A stretch of 64,000 bases of DNA from Streptomyces canus (lineage in GTDB: Bacteria > Actinomycetota > Actinomycetes > Streptomycetales > Streptomycetaceae). The position numbers and the translations under genes were made by a program. Shown here piece by piece: positions 33,566 to 41,575 of this stretch (position 1 is its first letter; every line of letters begins with the position of its first letter). The notes under the pieces were generated by a model. That model worked only from the letters and a program-made list of their open reading frames with translations. It searched no databases and had not been told where the DNA came from. The DNA lies in NCBI RefSeq assembly GCF_041435015.1, contig NZ_CP107990.1, forward strand, positions 48,509 to 112,508, written 5' to 3'.

Positions 33566-34060
33566 CAAAACTTCCACCACCGCTACCAAGTTGGCAACCA
33601 ACTCTAACCCTGTTGTTCCCACTTGGAAGCCGTCCATAAACAAGCTTCCAACAACTCCCACTAGATAAGTGGAAGTTGTAGCGTTTGGACCTGGAGTCTC
33701 TCCAGGTCAGGGCGCTGCATGCGTCGCGCTTAGTGCTGGGGGGCGACTTTCCATTGAGGCTGGTGATACCGCCGAGCTGACGGTCAGCGCGAGTGCTCGT
33801 GCACCACGGGGCACACGTGTTGCACGGCGGCTTGTCCCCTCGGGCTCGATGCTCAGAACCTGCTCGGAGCAGTTCAGGAGCTGTTTGGCCTGGTAGAACC
33901 ATGCACCAGCAGAGGCCGCCACCGGTCAAGTCGGTCAACTAAATTCCCCAATTGGTCGACCAACTTCACTCAAGTTATCTCCGCTTGGGAAGGGCTCATA
34001 ACCACCTTCTCTGCAACCATCGAAATGGCGTGAGATAGCTACCATTGTTACCTCTGAGGC
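33566..34060. repeat. AT-richer field of short CCAACTT/AAGTTGG inverted repeats
   Basis: No gene is supported here. The stretch holds AGTTGG-CAA-CCAACT, TTGGAAGC with GCTTCCAA 13 bases later, ACTTCCAC with GTGGAAGT about 100 bases later, AATTCCCCAATT and TTGGTCGACCAA. GTCAACTAA at about 33934 equals one half of the GntR operator at 24293. GC content is visibly lower than around. It may be a regulatory region, a second origin, or foreign DNA. Confidence 0.5.
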
Positions 34061-34102
34061 TGACGTCACCAAATGTTGATCATTTTTCGGAAGGGGCTGA
34101 AG

Positions 34103-34195
34103 ATGTCAGAGGTTGGCTGCCAACTTCCCCAAGGCGGCGCCTACTTGAAAGTTGCCGAGGGCTGGCACGCGTTGGTTTCCAACACGTGCAACTAG
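34103..34195 (+). CDS. Possible 30-aa peptide gene
   Basis: ATG 34103 follows GGAAGGGG by eight bases and opens MSEVGCQLPQGGAYLKVAEG plus WHALVSNTCN, ending TAG at 34193-34195. Two Cys residues near the ends could pair. The frame itself contains two CAACTT-type repeat elements, so it could be chance within the repeat field. Confidence 0.3.
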   Translation: MSEVGCQLPQGGAYLKVAEGWHALVSNTCN

Positions 34196-34320
34196 GGCAC
34201 AACCCGGCGTAAGCGATAAGCGCGGAATCGGGCAGGGGCGCCACGAGTGTTGCTACCACTCAGCCTTTGTCTCTTCGGCGTGATTATACGTGCACACCTC
34301 TGAGCCAAAGGAAAAAACAC

Positions 34321-34533
34321 GTGACCGACACTTCTTCCGATCCGGAACCAGACGCTCGCGCCCCTCACTGGATCCCGGTGATCACCGCACTCGGACTCGC
34401 GGTTGCTGCTCTGACTGCAGCTGTCGTCATGACGGTTCTCCTCCCGCAGGAGCCGGCCGTCTTCACAGCCGCCTCCACGATCGGCGCATCGGGGCTCGCA
34501 GCAGCGGCGAGTGTTGCCCTGCCCCGCCGCTGA
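34321..34533 (+). CDS. Small two-helix membrane protein (70 aa)
   Basis: GTG 34321 follows AAAGGAAAAAACAC. The product has an acidic polar N-terminus (TDTSSDPEPDARAPHW), then WIPVITALGLAVAALTAAVV and TAASTIGASGLAAAASVAL, two membrane helices, ending in two arginines. A strong terminator follows 18 bp after the stop, supporting a monocistronic gene. The function is unknown. Confidence 0.55.
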   Translation: MTDTSSDPEPDARAPHWIPVITALGLAVAALTAAVVMTVLLPQEPAVFTAASTIGASGLAAAASVALPRR

Positions 34534-34550
34534 AGGCGACATAACGAGCC

Positions 34551-34589
34551 GGTTCCGTCCCCGGCATGTCAGCTGCCGGGGACGGAACC
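34551..34589. terminator. 16-bp hairpin terminator
   Basis: GGTTCCGTCCCCGGCA (34551-34566) pairs perfectly with TGCCGGGGACGGAACC (34574-34589) around a 7-nt loop, just after the small membrane protein gene. Confidence 0.8.
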
Positions 34590-34789
34590 ATTTCGCATCG
34601 TGGCCGCGGTCTTGTCCGCTCCTGGCCAGCTGGACGGCAACCCTGGCCATTGCTGCGATCAGTCAGGCCTCGGGGCCGTTCGAGAGTGTGGCGCGACGCT
34701 CTGTTGGGTCCTGCCAGCCAGCGTCGGCACCCGTCGCACCCGCCATTCCCACACCGTCGCGAGCAGCGTGGCCAGATAGAGGAGGCAAG

Positions 34790-35262
34790 ATGCTCGCGAC
34801 CGTTCCCGCGTCTGCCGGTTTCGGCATTGCGGAGCTCCACATCGATATCGACGACGTGGAACACATGCGGCGGCAGGCCGCCGGCCTGGGCGTGGCCACC
34901 GGGTACGGCTTCGGCGGCCTGGACGTGCTGATGGCGCTGCCCCACGGCCTGCGTCGTGCGTCGTGCGTCCGCGCCGGGTGCTGGTGGCCACGGTGCGGTC
35001 GGCGGGCGCCTGTCAGATCGCTCTGGACGCGGCACAGAGGTTCACGGGGTTCTGCGCGCGCCGGATGATCATCACCCGGGCTCCCAGCGTGCACTACCCG
35101 CAGAAGCTGCTGGAGTTCGGTGTCTACGGCATCGGCGTCTGCCTCCAGCACGGCGACGGGCAGCTCGAGACGTTGGTGGAACCGCGGCCGCAGAGCAGGA
35201 GACACACGCCCGAGTCATGGTGGTTCGCGGAGACCGCGTACGGCCAGTCCTCAACCAGCAGT
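34790..35262 (+). pseudogene. Frameshifted hypothetical gene
   Basis: ATG 34790 after GGAGGCAAG opens MLATVPASAGFGIAELHIDI and continues DDVEHMRRQAAGLGVATGYGFGGLDVLMALPHGLR. Near 34960 the coding signal passes to another frame: RRVLVATVRSAGACQIALDA, FCARRMIITRAPSVHYPQKL and LEFGVYGIGVCLQHGDGQLE, with TPESWWFAETAYGQ at the end. One frameshift joins the two halves, giving a protein of about 155 aa of unknown function. Confidence 0.55.
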
Positions 35263-35385
35263 CGTTGCCGCACGCCCCTGCGCTGTCGCCGGCGCCCTGA
35301 TCGGGGAGGAGGGATCTGCCTCATGTCCGCATCCACAGCGTCCGGGCGCGCGTACCGTGAGGTGACGACCTGCCGGGAGGACCCG

Positions 35386-35691
35386 ATGAGCGCGCAGCCC
35401 GACCACGCCTCCGTCGCCTCGTACGCCCCCGCGCCCGGGGCGCCGGCCGAACTCCTGGCCCGGCTGCGAGCCGACAAGCGCGCCAACACGTGGGTGCCGG
35501 CCTTCGAGCGAGCGTGGGCGGCCGCTCTCGAGGAATCGCGCCGGACGTTCTCCCTGGCTGGGCTGTACGAGGTCGTCCAGGTGTGGCAGGCCCGTGTCGC
35601 CTCCGCCCCCGCGGTCGACGCGTTCCTCGCCTCCGGCCGCGACGACACCGGCTTCGTGGACCTCGAGGAAATCCGGAGCAGGCGCCGGTGA
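35386..35691 (+). CDS. DUF6247-family protein, probable antitoxin partner
   Basis: The 101-aa protein starts at ATG 35386 after GGGAGGACCCG. It contains LRADKRANTWVPAFERAWAA, SRRTFSLAGLYEVVQVWQAR and GFVDLEEIRSRRR, the pattern of the DUF6247 proteins found next to RelE-like genes in Streptomyces. The stop overlaps the next gene start (GTGA at 35688-35691). The order small acidic protein then RelE-like protein and the tight coupling fit a type II antitoxin-toxin pair. I have not seen proof of antitoxin activity for this family. Confidence 0.75.
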   Translation: MSAQPDHASVASYAPAPGAPAELLARLRADKRANTWVPAFERAWAAALEESRRTFSLAGLYEVVQVWQARVASAPAVDAFLASGRDDTGFVDLEEIRSRRR

Positions 35692-35951
35692 CCGGACGGC
35701 AGCTGTACGCGGTCCGCCTCTCCGCTCAGGCCGCGAAGGTGCTCACCGTCCTGCCCGAGCACGCGGCGCAGATGGCCTGGGACGTTCTGGACTCCGCGGC
35801 CGGGAACCCCTGGGGGTTCCCGCAGTGGGACGCCGGCGACCCTGAGGGCGAGGACATCCGGATCGCCTCCATCGGCCAGCTGTCCGTCATCTACTTCGCC
35901 AACCGCGCCCTGCACCACCTGTCCATCCTGGACATCGTCTGGCTCGGCTGA
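35688..35951 (+). CDS. RelE/ParE-like toxin (intact copy 2 of 3)
   Basis: The 87-aa protein begins at GTG 35688, overlapping the DUF6247 stop. It has the RelE-like pattern: YAVRLSAQAAKVLTVLPEHA, AAGNPWGFPQWDAGDPEGED and IRIASIGQLSVIYFANRALH, with hydrophobic end LSILDIVWLG. RelE/ParE toxins cut mRNA on ribosomes or inhibit gyrase; which applies cannot be read here. Two truncated relatives lie at 33118-33333 and 59057-59275, showing that the module has been copied around the plasmid. It may stabilise the plasmid. Confidence 0.72.
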   Translation: MTGRQLYAVRLSAQAAKVLTVLPEHAAQMAWDVLDSAAGNPWGFPQWDAGDPEGEDIRIASIGQLSVIYFANRALHHLSILDIVWLG

Positions 35952-35957
35952 TCAACG

Positions 35958-36263
35958 CGGACGGGCCTGCTCCGGAACGAGGTTTCCGGAGCCGACCGGC
36001 GCCTGAAGGGGCTGCGCACCAACGGCGACGTCACCCTCGGAGTCCGGGTCGCCGGCGACGTCCACGCCGTCTTCGAGTACATCGAGCCCAAGTCCGAGGC
36101 GCTGCCCGACTGGCTCGACCTGAACGTCCCGGACGACCGGTTCATCGCCTCGACCCTCTTCCTGCAGTCCCGTCACCCCGGCTCCGCCTGGTACGTCGCG
36201 ACCAGCGACATCAACCTACAGACCAAACTGCACGCCGTCGCCCTGCCGTTCATCGAACCCTGA
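35958..36263 (+). pseudogene. PIN-domain protein, C-terminal remnant
   Basis: The frame reads RLKGLRTNGDVTLGVRVAGD, FLQSRHPGSAWYVATSDINL and QTKLHAVALPFIEP, a typical PIN-domain C-terminus with the SD-N-K catalytic neighbourhood. No start codon or N-terminal aspartate is present. It begins directly after the toxin stop, so a second toxin gene has been truncated here. A terminator follows. Confidence 0.6.
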
Positions 36264-36265
36264 CA

Positions 36266-36308
36266 AAAGGTCTCTGTCTCGGCAGAGGATGCCGGGACAG
36301 AGACCTTT
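36266..36308. terminator. Hairpin terminator between PIN remnant and convergent membrane gene
   Basis: AAAGGTCTCTGTC (36266-36278) pairs with GACAGAGACCTTT (36296-36308), with an inner CGGCA/TGCCG stem. It ends transcription from both sides. Confidence 0.75.
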
Positions 36309-36315
36309 CGGCTGC

Positions 36316-36609
36316 TCAGCTGTGACGCGCTGGACTGGGCGCGAGGTCCGGAGCCTTCACCGTGTCAGGTGTCGGTGCAGGTGCCAGCGTCCCCGGGGAC
36401 TGCGTCGCGGGCGTGAGGGGCGGCTGGCCGGTCTGCGGACTCTTGGTCGTGATGAACACGAAGACCAGCACGGCGATCAGGGCGAGGACGACCTTGGCGG
36501 CGAGGTCGATGGCAGCGCCGATGGCGGGGTGCCGGTGGTGGATCCAGCCGATCACGCACGCGACCAGCGCGATGACGACGATCAGCAGGAGCGGGTCGTG
36601 GCCGTACAT
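36316..36609 (-). CDS. Small two-helix membrane protein (97 aa)
   Basis: ATG 36607-36609 follows AAGAGGTATGAC. The protein has LLLIVVIALVACVIGWIHHR and AAKVVLALIAVLVFVFITT, two membrane helices, then a Pro/Thr-rich tail of 40 residues. No family is recognised. The 356-bp spacer to the right (36610-36966) holds three GTTCGGAA repeats at about 36775, 36815 and 36826 and may contain the promoter of the rightward operon. Confidence 0.55.
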   Translation of the reverse strand: MYGHDPLLLIVVIALVACVIGWIHHRHPAIGAAIDLAAKVVLALIAVLVFVFITTKSPQTGQPPLTPATQSPGTLAPAPTPDTVKAPDLAPSPARHS

Positions 36610-36966
36610 GTCATACCTCTTGGGTCAGAGGCCGGGGGAGGCACGCGGTGTCGGCCGATGCGCCGCGCGCTTCCCCCGGTGAGGAAATGCCCGCCGTGGG
36701 AGGGCACTTGTGCCTCCGGTCGGCGGCACGGCAGCAGTCCAGTGGCCCGGCGCCGTGAGTGGAGTGACTACGGCGTTCGGAAGCTTCGGGATCTTCTGAC
36801 GGTCCTCGGAAACGTTCGGAAGCCGTTCGGAACGGCATTCGCGCAGATCAGAGAGGGGTTCCCGCGAACATGACAAAAACACTGAATTGCTTTCATAGGG
36901 CAAGTAGCCGCATAAGTCGATCTTCTGACAACCTGTGCGTCACCTAAGTGTGATCAGGGAGCCGCT

Positions 36967-37752
36967 GTGACGCAGAACTACTTACTGGGCGTAACCAGTT
37001 GGGGCGACTACCGCGCCGCCCTGGCGCAGTACCGCATCGACTGCGGGGAGCCTACCTTCGGCACCGTCGAGGGCCGGGCCAGCGCTCTGGGACTGGGGGT
37101 CACTCTCCCGCCCGGCACGATGTCTCCCCTACTGCGCGGGGACCAGCCGATCAGGAAGCAGCAGTGGGCACGGATCGACGGGCTCCTCAAGGCCTGCGCC
37201 GACTTCGCCGACCGACCACAGCCCACCGTGGAAGAGATCAACCAGTGGAAGGAAGTCTTCGACCGCCTTCACGCCCCGCCCCGTGCGGACCCGCAGCCGC
37301 CTGAGCCCGATCCGAATCCCGATGCGCAGACGGGCAGGCCAGGGCGGCCTTCCCCGGCCCGCCGAAGGAAACGGTGGCCCTGGATCGCCGCCGCCAGCGG
37401 CGCCGTCGCGGTCGTCGCCGGGTTGGTGGCGTACATGGTGTGGCCGGACGCCGACTCCCATCCCGAGCTGCGGGTCAACGGCGCGTGCACCAGCGTCGGA
37501 CAGGTCCTCCAGAGCACCTCGTCGGGGTTCACGAGCAACGGCCCCTACACCACCGAGGTCATCGAGCCCGACGGCCAGCCCTACACCCGCAGCGACTTCG
37601 ACCCGCACGGCACGGCGAACAGCAGCGGCGTGCTCGGCTGGAAGTGGACCTGCGACCAGGGCGACCCGGTCGGCCAGTACAGGACCCGCGTCACCGACGA
37701 CACCACCCACAAGAGCACCGACTGGGTCACCTTCCAGGTCAACGCGGCCTGA
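36967..37752 (+). CDS. Membrane-anchored hypothetical protein with cytoplasmic HTH-like N-terminus
   Basis: GTG 36967 follows CAGGGAG. The 261-aa protein has a soluble N-terminal part (FGTVEGRASALGLGVTLPPGTMSPLLRGDQPIRKQQWARID) that resembles short regulatory domains of Streptomyces proteins. A Pro/Asp-rich linker, one membrane helix (WIAAASGAVAVVAGLVAYMVW, about 140-160) and a roughly 100-residue outer domain with two Cys (GACTSVGQV, WKWTCDQGD) follow. That architecture suggests coupling of an outside signal to the cytoplasm. The next gene begins 20 bp later. Confidence 0.65.
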   Translation: MTQNYLLGVTSWGDYRAALAQYRIDCGEPTFGTVEGRASALGLGVTLPPGTMSPLLRGDQPIRKQQWARIDGLLKACADFADRPQPTVEEINQWKEVFDRLHAPPRADPQPPEPDPNPDAQTGRPGRPSPARRRKRWPWIAAASGAVAVVAGLVAYMVWPDADSHPELRVNGACTSVGQVLQSTSSGFTSNGPYTTEVIEPDGQPYTRSDFDPHGTANSSGVLGWKWTCDQGDPVGQYRTRVTDDTTHKSTDWVTFQVNAA

Positions 37753-37771
37753 CCCTCTCCAAGGAGTGCAC

Positions 37772-38743
37772 GTGCCCGACAGCACCGAACCCGCCGGCAG
37801 TTCCCGGACCGCCCGATACCGGAGGCTGGTCCCCTTAGGCGCTCTGACGGCGGTCGTCCTGGTGTCCGGCGGTTATGCCGTGACGTCGGCGCACCACGAC
37901 AACGCCACCCCGGCCGCGGACTCGAAGGTCGCCACACCGGCGCCCGAGGTTACCCGGCCCTACGGCGAGATCAGCCACGTCAAGCCCGACCAAGACCCCA
38001 ACGACCTGGTGAAACTGCGCTCCTGCACCGGGCCTGCGCCGCAGGGAGACACCACCGGGGACTGCCCGATCCAGGACTGGCTGAAGCCAGAAACCCCCGT
38101 CACCATGCGGTGCTGGACGGACCTCGGAGTCACGCCCACCGGGTATCCCAAGAGCCACCACCGCTGGTTCTACGTCACAGAGAACGACGGCGCACCCCAT
38201 CCCGGCTGGGCAGGATGGATCTACTCCGCCCTCATCCCGGTGCCCGAGCAGACCCGCACCCCCCTGTGCGACCCCGCCCTCATCGCCCGTTTCCCGCCCG
38301 TACCGGACACTTACACACCGACACCAACTGCGCCGGCCACGCCCAAGGCGACAACGCCCCCGCCTCCGTCGCCGGTCCCGTCTCCCACGCCGACCTCGGC
38401 CCCGTCGCCTCCGCCGCCTCCGCCGCCTCCGCCGACAACGACTCCTGCCACGCCGCAGACTGTGACCGAGCAGAGCGGCACCCACGGCTCGCCCACCTTC
38501 TCCGACCCGTACCACGCCAGCGGCCCAGGTCCGAAGATCGAGCCCATGGCGCAGGTGGAAGTGATCTGCCGGGTCTACGCACCCAGCATCGAATCCGCCA
38601 AGCCCGACGGATGGTGGTACAAGATCGGCGGTGACTGGCAGGGCCAGTACTACGCCGTCGCCAACACGTTCTGGAACGGCGACACCCCGGGCCAGAAGCC
38701 CTACACACACAACACGGACTGGAACGTCCCGCAGTGCAGCTGA
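37772..38743 (+). CDS. Membrane-anchored extracellular protein with Pro-rich linker
   Basis: GTG 37772 follows AAGGAG. The 323-aa protein has one N-terminal membrane helix (LVPLGALTAVVLVSGGYAV). Two Cys-containing outer domains (KLRSCTGPAP ... GDCPIQDWLKP ... MRCWTDLG, and later MAQVEVICRVYAP ... WNVPQC) are separated by a linker of about 60 Pro/Thr residues. The two outer domains have similar sizes and both contain a W-F/Y-Y pattern. It is probably co-transcribed with 36967-37752. No function is known; surface binding is possible. Confidence 0.7.
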   Translation: MPDSTEPAGSSRTARYRRLVPLGALTAVVLVSGGYAVTSAHHDNATPAADSKVATPAPEVTRPYGEISHVKPDQDPNDLVKLRSCTGPAPQGDTTGDCPIQDWLKPETPVTMRCWTDLGVTPTGYPKSHHRWFYVTENDGAPHPGWAGWIYSALIPVPEQTRTPLCDPALIARFPPVPDTYTPTPTAPATPKATTPPPPSPVPSPTPTSAPSPPPPPPPPPTTTPATPQTVTEQSGTHGSPTFSDPYHASGPGPKIEPMAQVEVICRVYAPSIESAKPDGWWYKIGGDWQGQYYAVANTFWNGDTPGQKPYTHNTDWNVPQCS

Positions 38744-38768
38744 GATACGGCCTGGCCCTGCCAGCGTA

Positions 38769-38804
38769 CCGAGGCCCGCACGGACACATCCGCACGGGCC
38801 TCGG
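38769..38804. terminator. Hairpin terminator
   Basis: CCGAGGCCCG (38769-38778) pairs with CGGGCCTCGG (38795-38804), with extra GG/CC pairing inside. It follows the operon end at 38743. Confidence 0.7.
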
Positions 38805-38981
38805 AGAGCGCGACTCTTATTGCGTGGCGGCCGGTACCACCGTCGCCTTCCTCGGCCGTCCGACGCTACGCCGGGCGATCGGGCCGAGTTCGGTGACGGT
38901 GACGTCGGTGTCGAGCGGTGCTGAAGGCGTACGGGACGGGAGAACACCCGTCGCGGGCTGGGGACGCTGAACCACCCACCG

Positions 38982-39260
38982 TCAGCGTTGCGCTGACGGG
39001 CCATCGGCATCGGGAGCTGTCGGCGAAGGCGCGGAGGGCACGTTCAAGAGGTGCTCCCGGTGCCGGCGCCGGTCGCGCCACCACTCCAGTCGGTCCCGGG
39101 AGTTCTGGGGAATCAGGGCCTGGAGGATCAGAGTCAGGGCGCCGGGCAGCGAAGCGGCCAGCAGGATCCACCAGGGCGCGCCGGTCAAGGTGAGGACGAC
39201 GGGTGGCGCGGACGAGGCAAGGCCAGCCCCAAGCCGGGAAGTGATGTTGGGGGCGGACAT
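38982..39260 (-). CDS. Small two-helix membrane protein (92 aa)
   Basis: ATG 39258-39260 follows GGAGGCCCAC. The product has a short polar start (MSAPNITSRLGAGLASS), hydrophobic APPVVLTLTGAPWWILLAAS and LPGALTLILQALIP, and a basic tail (RDRLEWWRDRRRHREHLL). The topology suggests a membrane anchor with a cytoplasmic basic end. It is divergent from the long HTH-coiled-coil gene 148 bp away, an arrangement reminiscent of the two STAND modules. Confidence 0.6.
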   Translation of the reverse strand: MSAPNITSRLGAGLASSAPPVVLTLTGAPWWILLAASLPGALTLILQALIPQNSRDRLEWWRDRRRHREHLLNVPSAPSPTAPDADGPSAQR

Positions 39261-39407
39261 GTGGGCCTCCTCAAGCTGATTGGAGGCCCAAACGTGGCAG
39301 TTGCTGGGATAGTCCATTCGAGGTCTTCGGCGTCGTCGCAGGTCGTTGCCGATTAACCACGGAGAACCGGCGCATGGGCGCCGGAAAACGCGATCGGGGG
39401 GCAGATC

Positions 39408-41270
39408 ATGGCACGGCCGCTGGGACCGCCGAAGGGACGTACGGCTGCGGCGGACACGTTCGTCATATGGCTGCGCTCGATCATCGGCCACAAGACGGCC
39501 AACGAACTCGAGGAACGCTTCCACTACAAGCGTTCCGCCTGGTCTGAATTCCGCTCGGGCCAGTCCCTCATCTCCGAGGACCTGCTGCAGAAGCTTGTTG
39601 AAGCGTACGTAAGCAAGCCGGATCAGGCGGACGAGATAGAAACAGGCCTGCGGTTGCTCAGGGCGGCGCGCGCAGCCGTCAAGATCATGAACGCCCCGGC
39701 CGAGCAACGGCCCTCGCCGCCCGCGGGCCGAAGCGAGGAGCGGATCGACCTCGTCCAGGCTTTCCAACGCCTCGACAACGCACGGCAGCTGCAGATCGAC
39801 GCGATACAGAGACTCGCCGAGTCCGAGCGCAACCGCGACCGCTTCGAGCGGCTCGCGGCCGCCCTGCAGGAGCGGTGTGACCTCCTGGAGGCCGAGCTCA
39901 AGACGGTCCGGATCCAGGCCCGCGAGGAAGCCCGCTCGGAGCTGCGCAGGGAACTCGATCTGTCGGAGGAGTACCGGCGCCAGGCCGATGAGAAGCTCGC
40001 GCAGGCCCGACGGACCGAAGAGCACGCCCGCAACCTGCAGGCCGCGGCCACCCAGAAGGTGACCCGGGAGCGCATCGTGCTGCGCGAGGCCGAACAGGAC
40101 GAGGCGTACGTGACCGAGGACGCCCTGCCCGCTCCCGTCGTGTCCGCCGCCGAGGAACTGGGCTTGCTGCCGCTGGACCAGATACCCGATCTGCTGCGGG
40201 TCGGCCAGGAACAGCTCGACGATCAGGACCAGGAACTGGCCGAGCTCGACGAACGGATCGGTCTCAGCAGCACAGAGGGGGACAACGGGCACGAAGACGA
40301 AGGAGACGGTGGAACGGTTCTGTATGGCCAGGTCATCCATGACTCTTCGACCGCAGGCGCACCAGCCACAGACGACGGGGACGTCCACGCCGACGCAGCC
40401 CACCAGCCGGATCACGAAGTTGTCCGCGAAGAACCACCGGAGAACCCGGACAACCCCGTGACCAGTGACGTTCTCGGATCTCATTCCCCGGACAACGACG
40501 CGCCGACCGGAAAACCCGAAGAGCCGACCGACAAGGACCTTCTCCGCCTCCTCGCGGGCACCACCACATGGGCCTTGTTAGGTGCGGCGCTGCGCGACCT
40601 GCTCGTCCGGGAGGAGAGCGCTAAGAGGCTCACTCTGGCCTCCTTGACCAAGGTCGTGTACGGCCCCCGCTACGACAGCGTCGACAGCGTCGTCAGGACC
40701 CAGCAGGAACTCCGGGTCGAGCGCTGGCTTTCAGGGGAGCCGATGTACTCGGACCACCTGCGACGGATGGTGAGTGCCATGGGGGCCAGCTACGCGGAGG
40801 CCGAGGCGTTCGTCCTGGCCCGCGAGCGCATAGTCGCCGCCGAGAACGAGCAAACGCAGAAGCCGCAGGTTCAGACGAAGCCGCAGGTTCAGACGAAGGT
40901 CTCAGGCCGCGGGCGAAAAACGGCCTGGATCACCGCGGTCGTGACGGCCCTGCTGATGGGCGAGGCCACGGCCGCCTGGACAGCCGGCGTACAGGCAAGC
41001 CCTGGGATCGCCATATGGCAACTGGTCCTCTATGCGATCGGCACCCTGGTAGCCGTCTGCGTGGCGGGTGCCCTGTGCATCGGGGCGGTGGTACTCCTTC
41101 ACCCGCTGGACCGCAAGCACGACCCGCTGGACTTCCTCTTTATCGCCGGGCTCCTGGCGGTCCTTGCCGGCCTTATCGTGCCGTGGATCATCGGTACGGA
41201 CGTCCTCGGCCACTGGCTCGCCGACCAGGTCGGGCTGCTCCCCGCGCCGTCCAGCAGCAAAGGGAACTGA
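39408..41270 (+). CDS. HTH - coiled-coil - triple-membrane-helix protein
   Basis: The 620-aa protein starts at ATG 39408 after GGGGGGCAG. It has a short N-terminal HTH-like domain (FVIWLRSIIGHKTANELEERFHYKRSAWSEFRSG). A long coiled coil follows at about 105-290 (Glu/Arg/Ala-rich heptads), then an acidic disordered segment. A second alpha-helical domain (LTLASLTKVVYGPRYDSVDSVVRTQQELRVERWLSG) and three C-terminal membrane helices from about 510 to the end complete it. The whole suggests a membrane-tethered sensor or scaffold with DNA- or protein-binding heads. It has no relative that I recognise. A short repeat TQKPQVQTKPQVQTK precedes the membrane part. Confidence 0.7.
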   Translation: MARPLGPPKGRTAAADTFVIWLRSIIGHKTANELEERFHYKRSAWSEFRSGQSLISEDLLQKLVEAYVSKPDQADEIETGLRLLRAARAAVKIMNAPAEQRPSPPAGRSEERIDLVQAFQRLDNARQLQIDAIQRLAESERNRDRFERLAAALQERCDLLEAELKTVRIQAREEARSELRRELDLSEEYRRQADEKLAQARRTEEHARNLQAAATQKVTRERIVLREAEQDEAYVTEDALPAPVVSAAEELGLLPLDQIPDLLRVGQEQLDDQDQELAELDERIGLSSTEGDNGHEDEGDGGTVLYGQVIHDSSTAGAPATDDGDVHADAAHQPDHEVVREEPPENPDNPVTSDVLGSHSPDNDAPTGKPEEPTDKDLLRLLAGTTTWALLGAALRDLLVREESAKRLTLASLTKVVYGPRYDSVDSVVRTQQELRVERWLSGEPMYSDHLRRMVSAMGASYAEAEAFVLARERIVAAENEQTQKPQVQTKPQVQTKVSGRGRKTAWITAVVTALLMGEATAAWTAGVQASPGIAIWQLVLYAIGTLVAVCVAGALCIGAVVLLHPLDRKHDPLDFLFIAGLLAVLAGLIVPWIIGTDVLGHWLADQVGLLPAPSSSKGN

Positions 41271-41536
41271 CCCGTAACTAGGTGTTCAACCTTGACGCTG
41301 CAGGTCAGGGCCGCCATGTTGCCCAAGGAGGTCTGATCCGCCTTCCTGGGACGGCTGCCCGTCGTCTAAGTGATCAACGCATCAAAGGCCCCCGCCCTTC
41401 AAAGATGGCGCGGCGCCCCTCTTGCGGGTGAACCCCGCGCCCGAGGGCGCCCTCCCGCTACTTCCTGCGGGTGACGCCGTGTCAGTCCCGATGCCTACCG
41501 TCCGAACCGTGACACTCGCGCCCTGGTGGCGCCCGA

Positions 41537-41574
41537 TGAAACGGCGGTGATCCGTTGAAACGGCGGTGATCCGT
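41537..41574. repeat. Exact 19-bp tandem duplication just before a start codon
   Basis: TGAAACGGCGGTGATCCGT occurs at 41537-41555 and immediately again at 41556-41574, ending one base before ATG 41576. It duplicates the likely ribosome-binding area of the next gene. The rest of the 305-bp gap (41271-41536) shows only GC-rich short repeats. Confidence 0.75.
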
Positions 41575-41575
41575 C

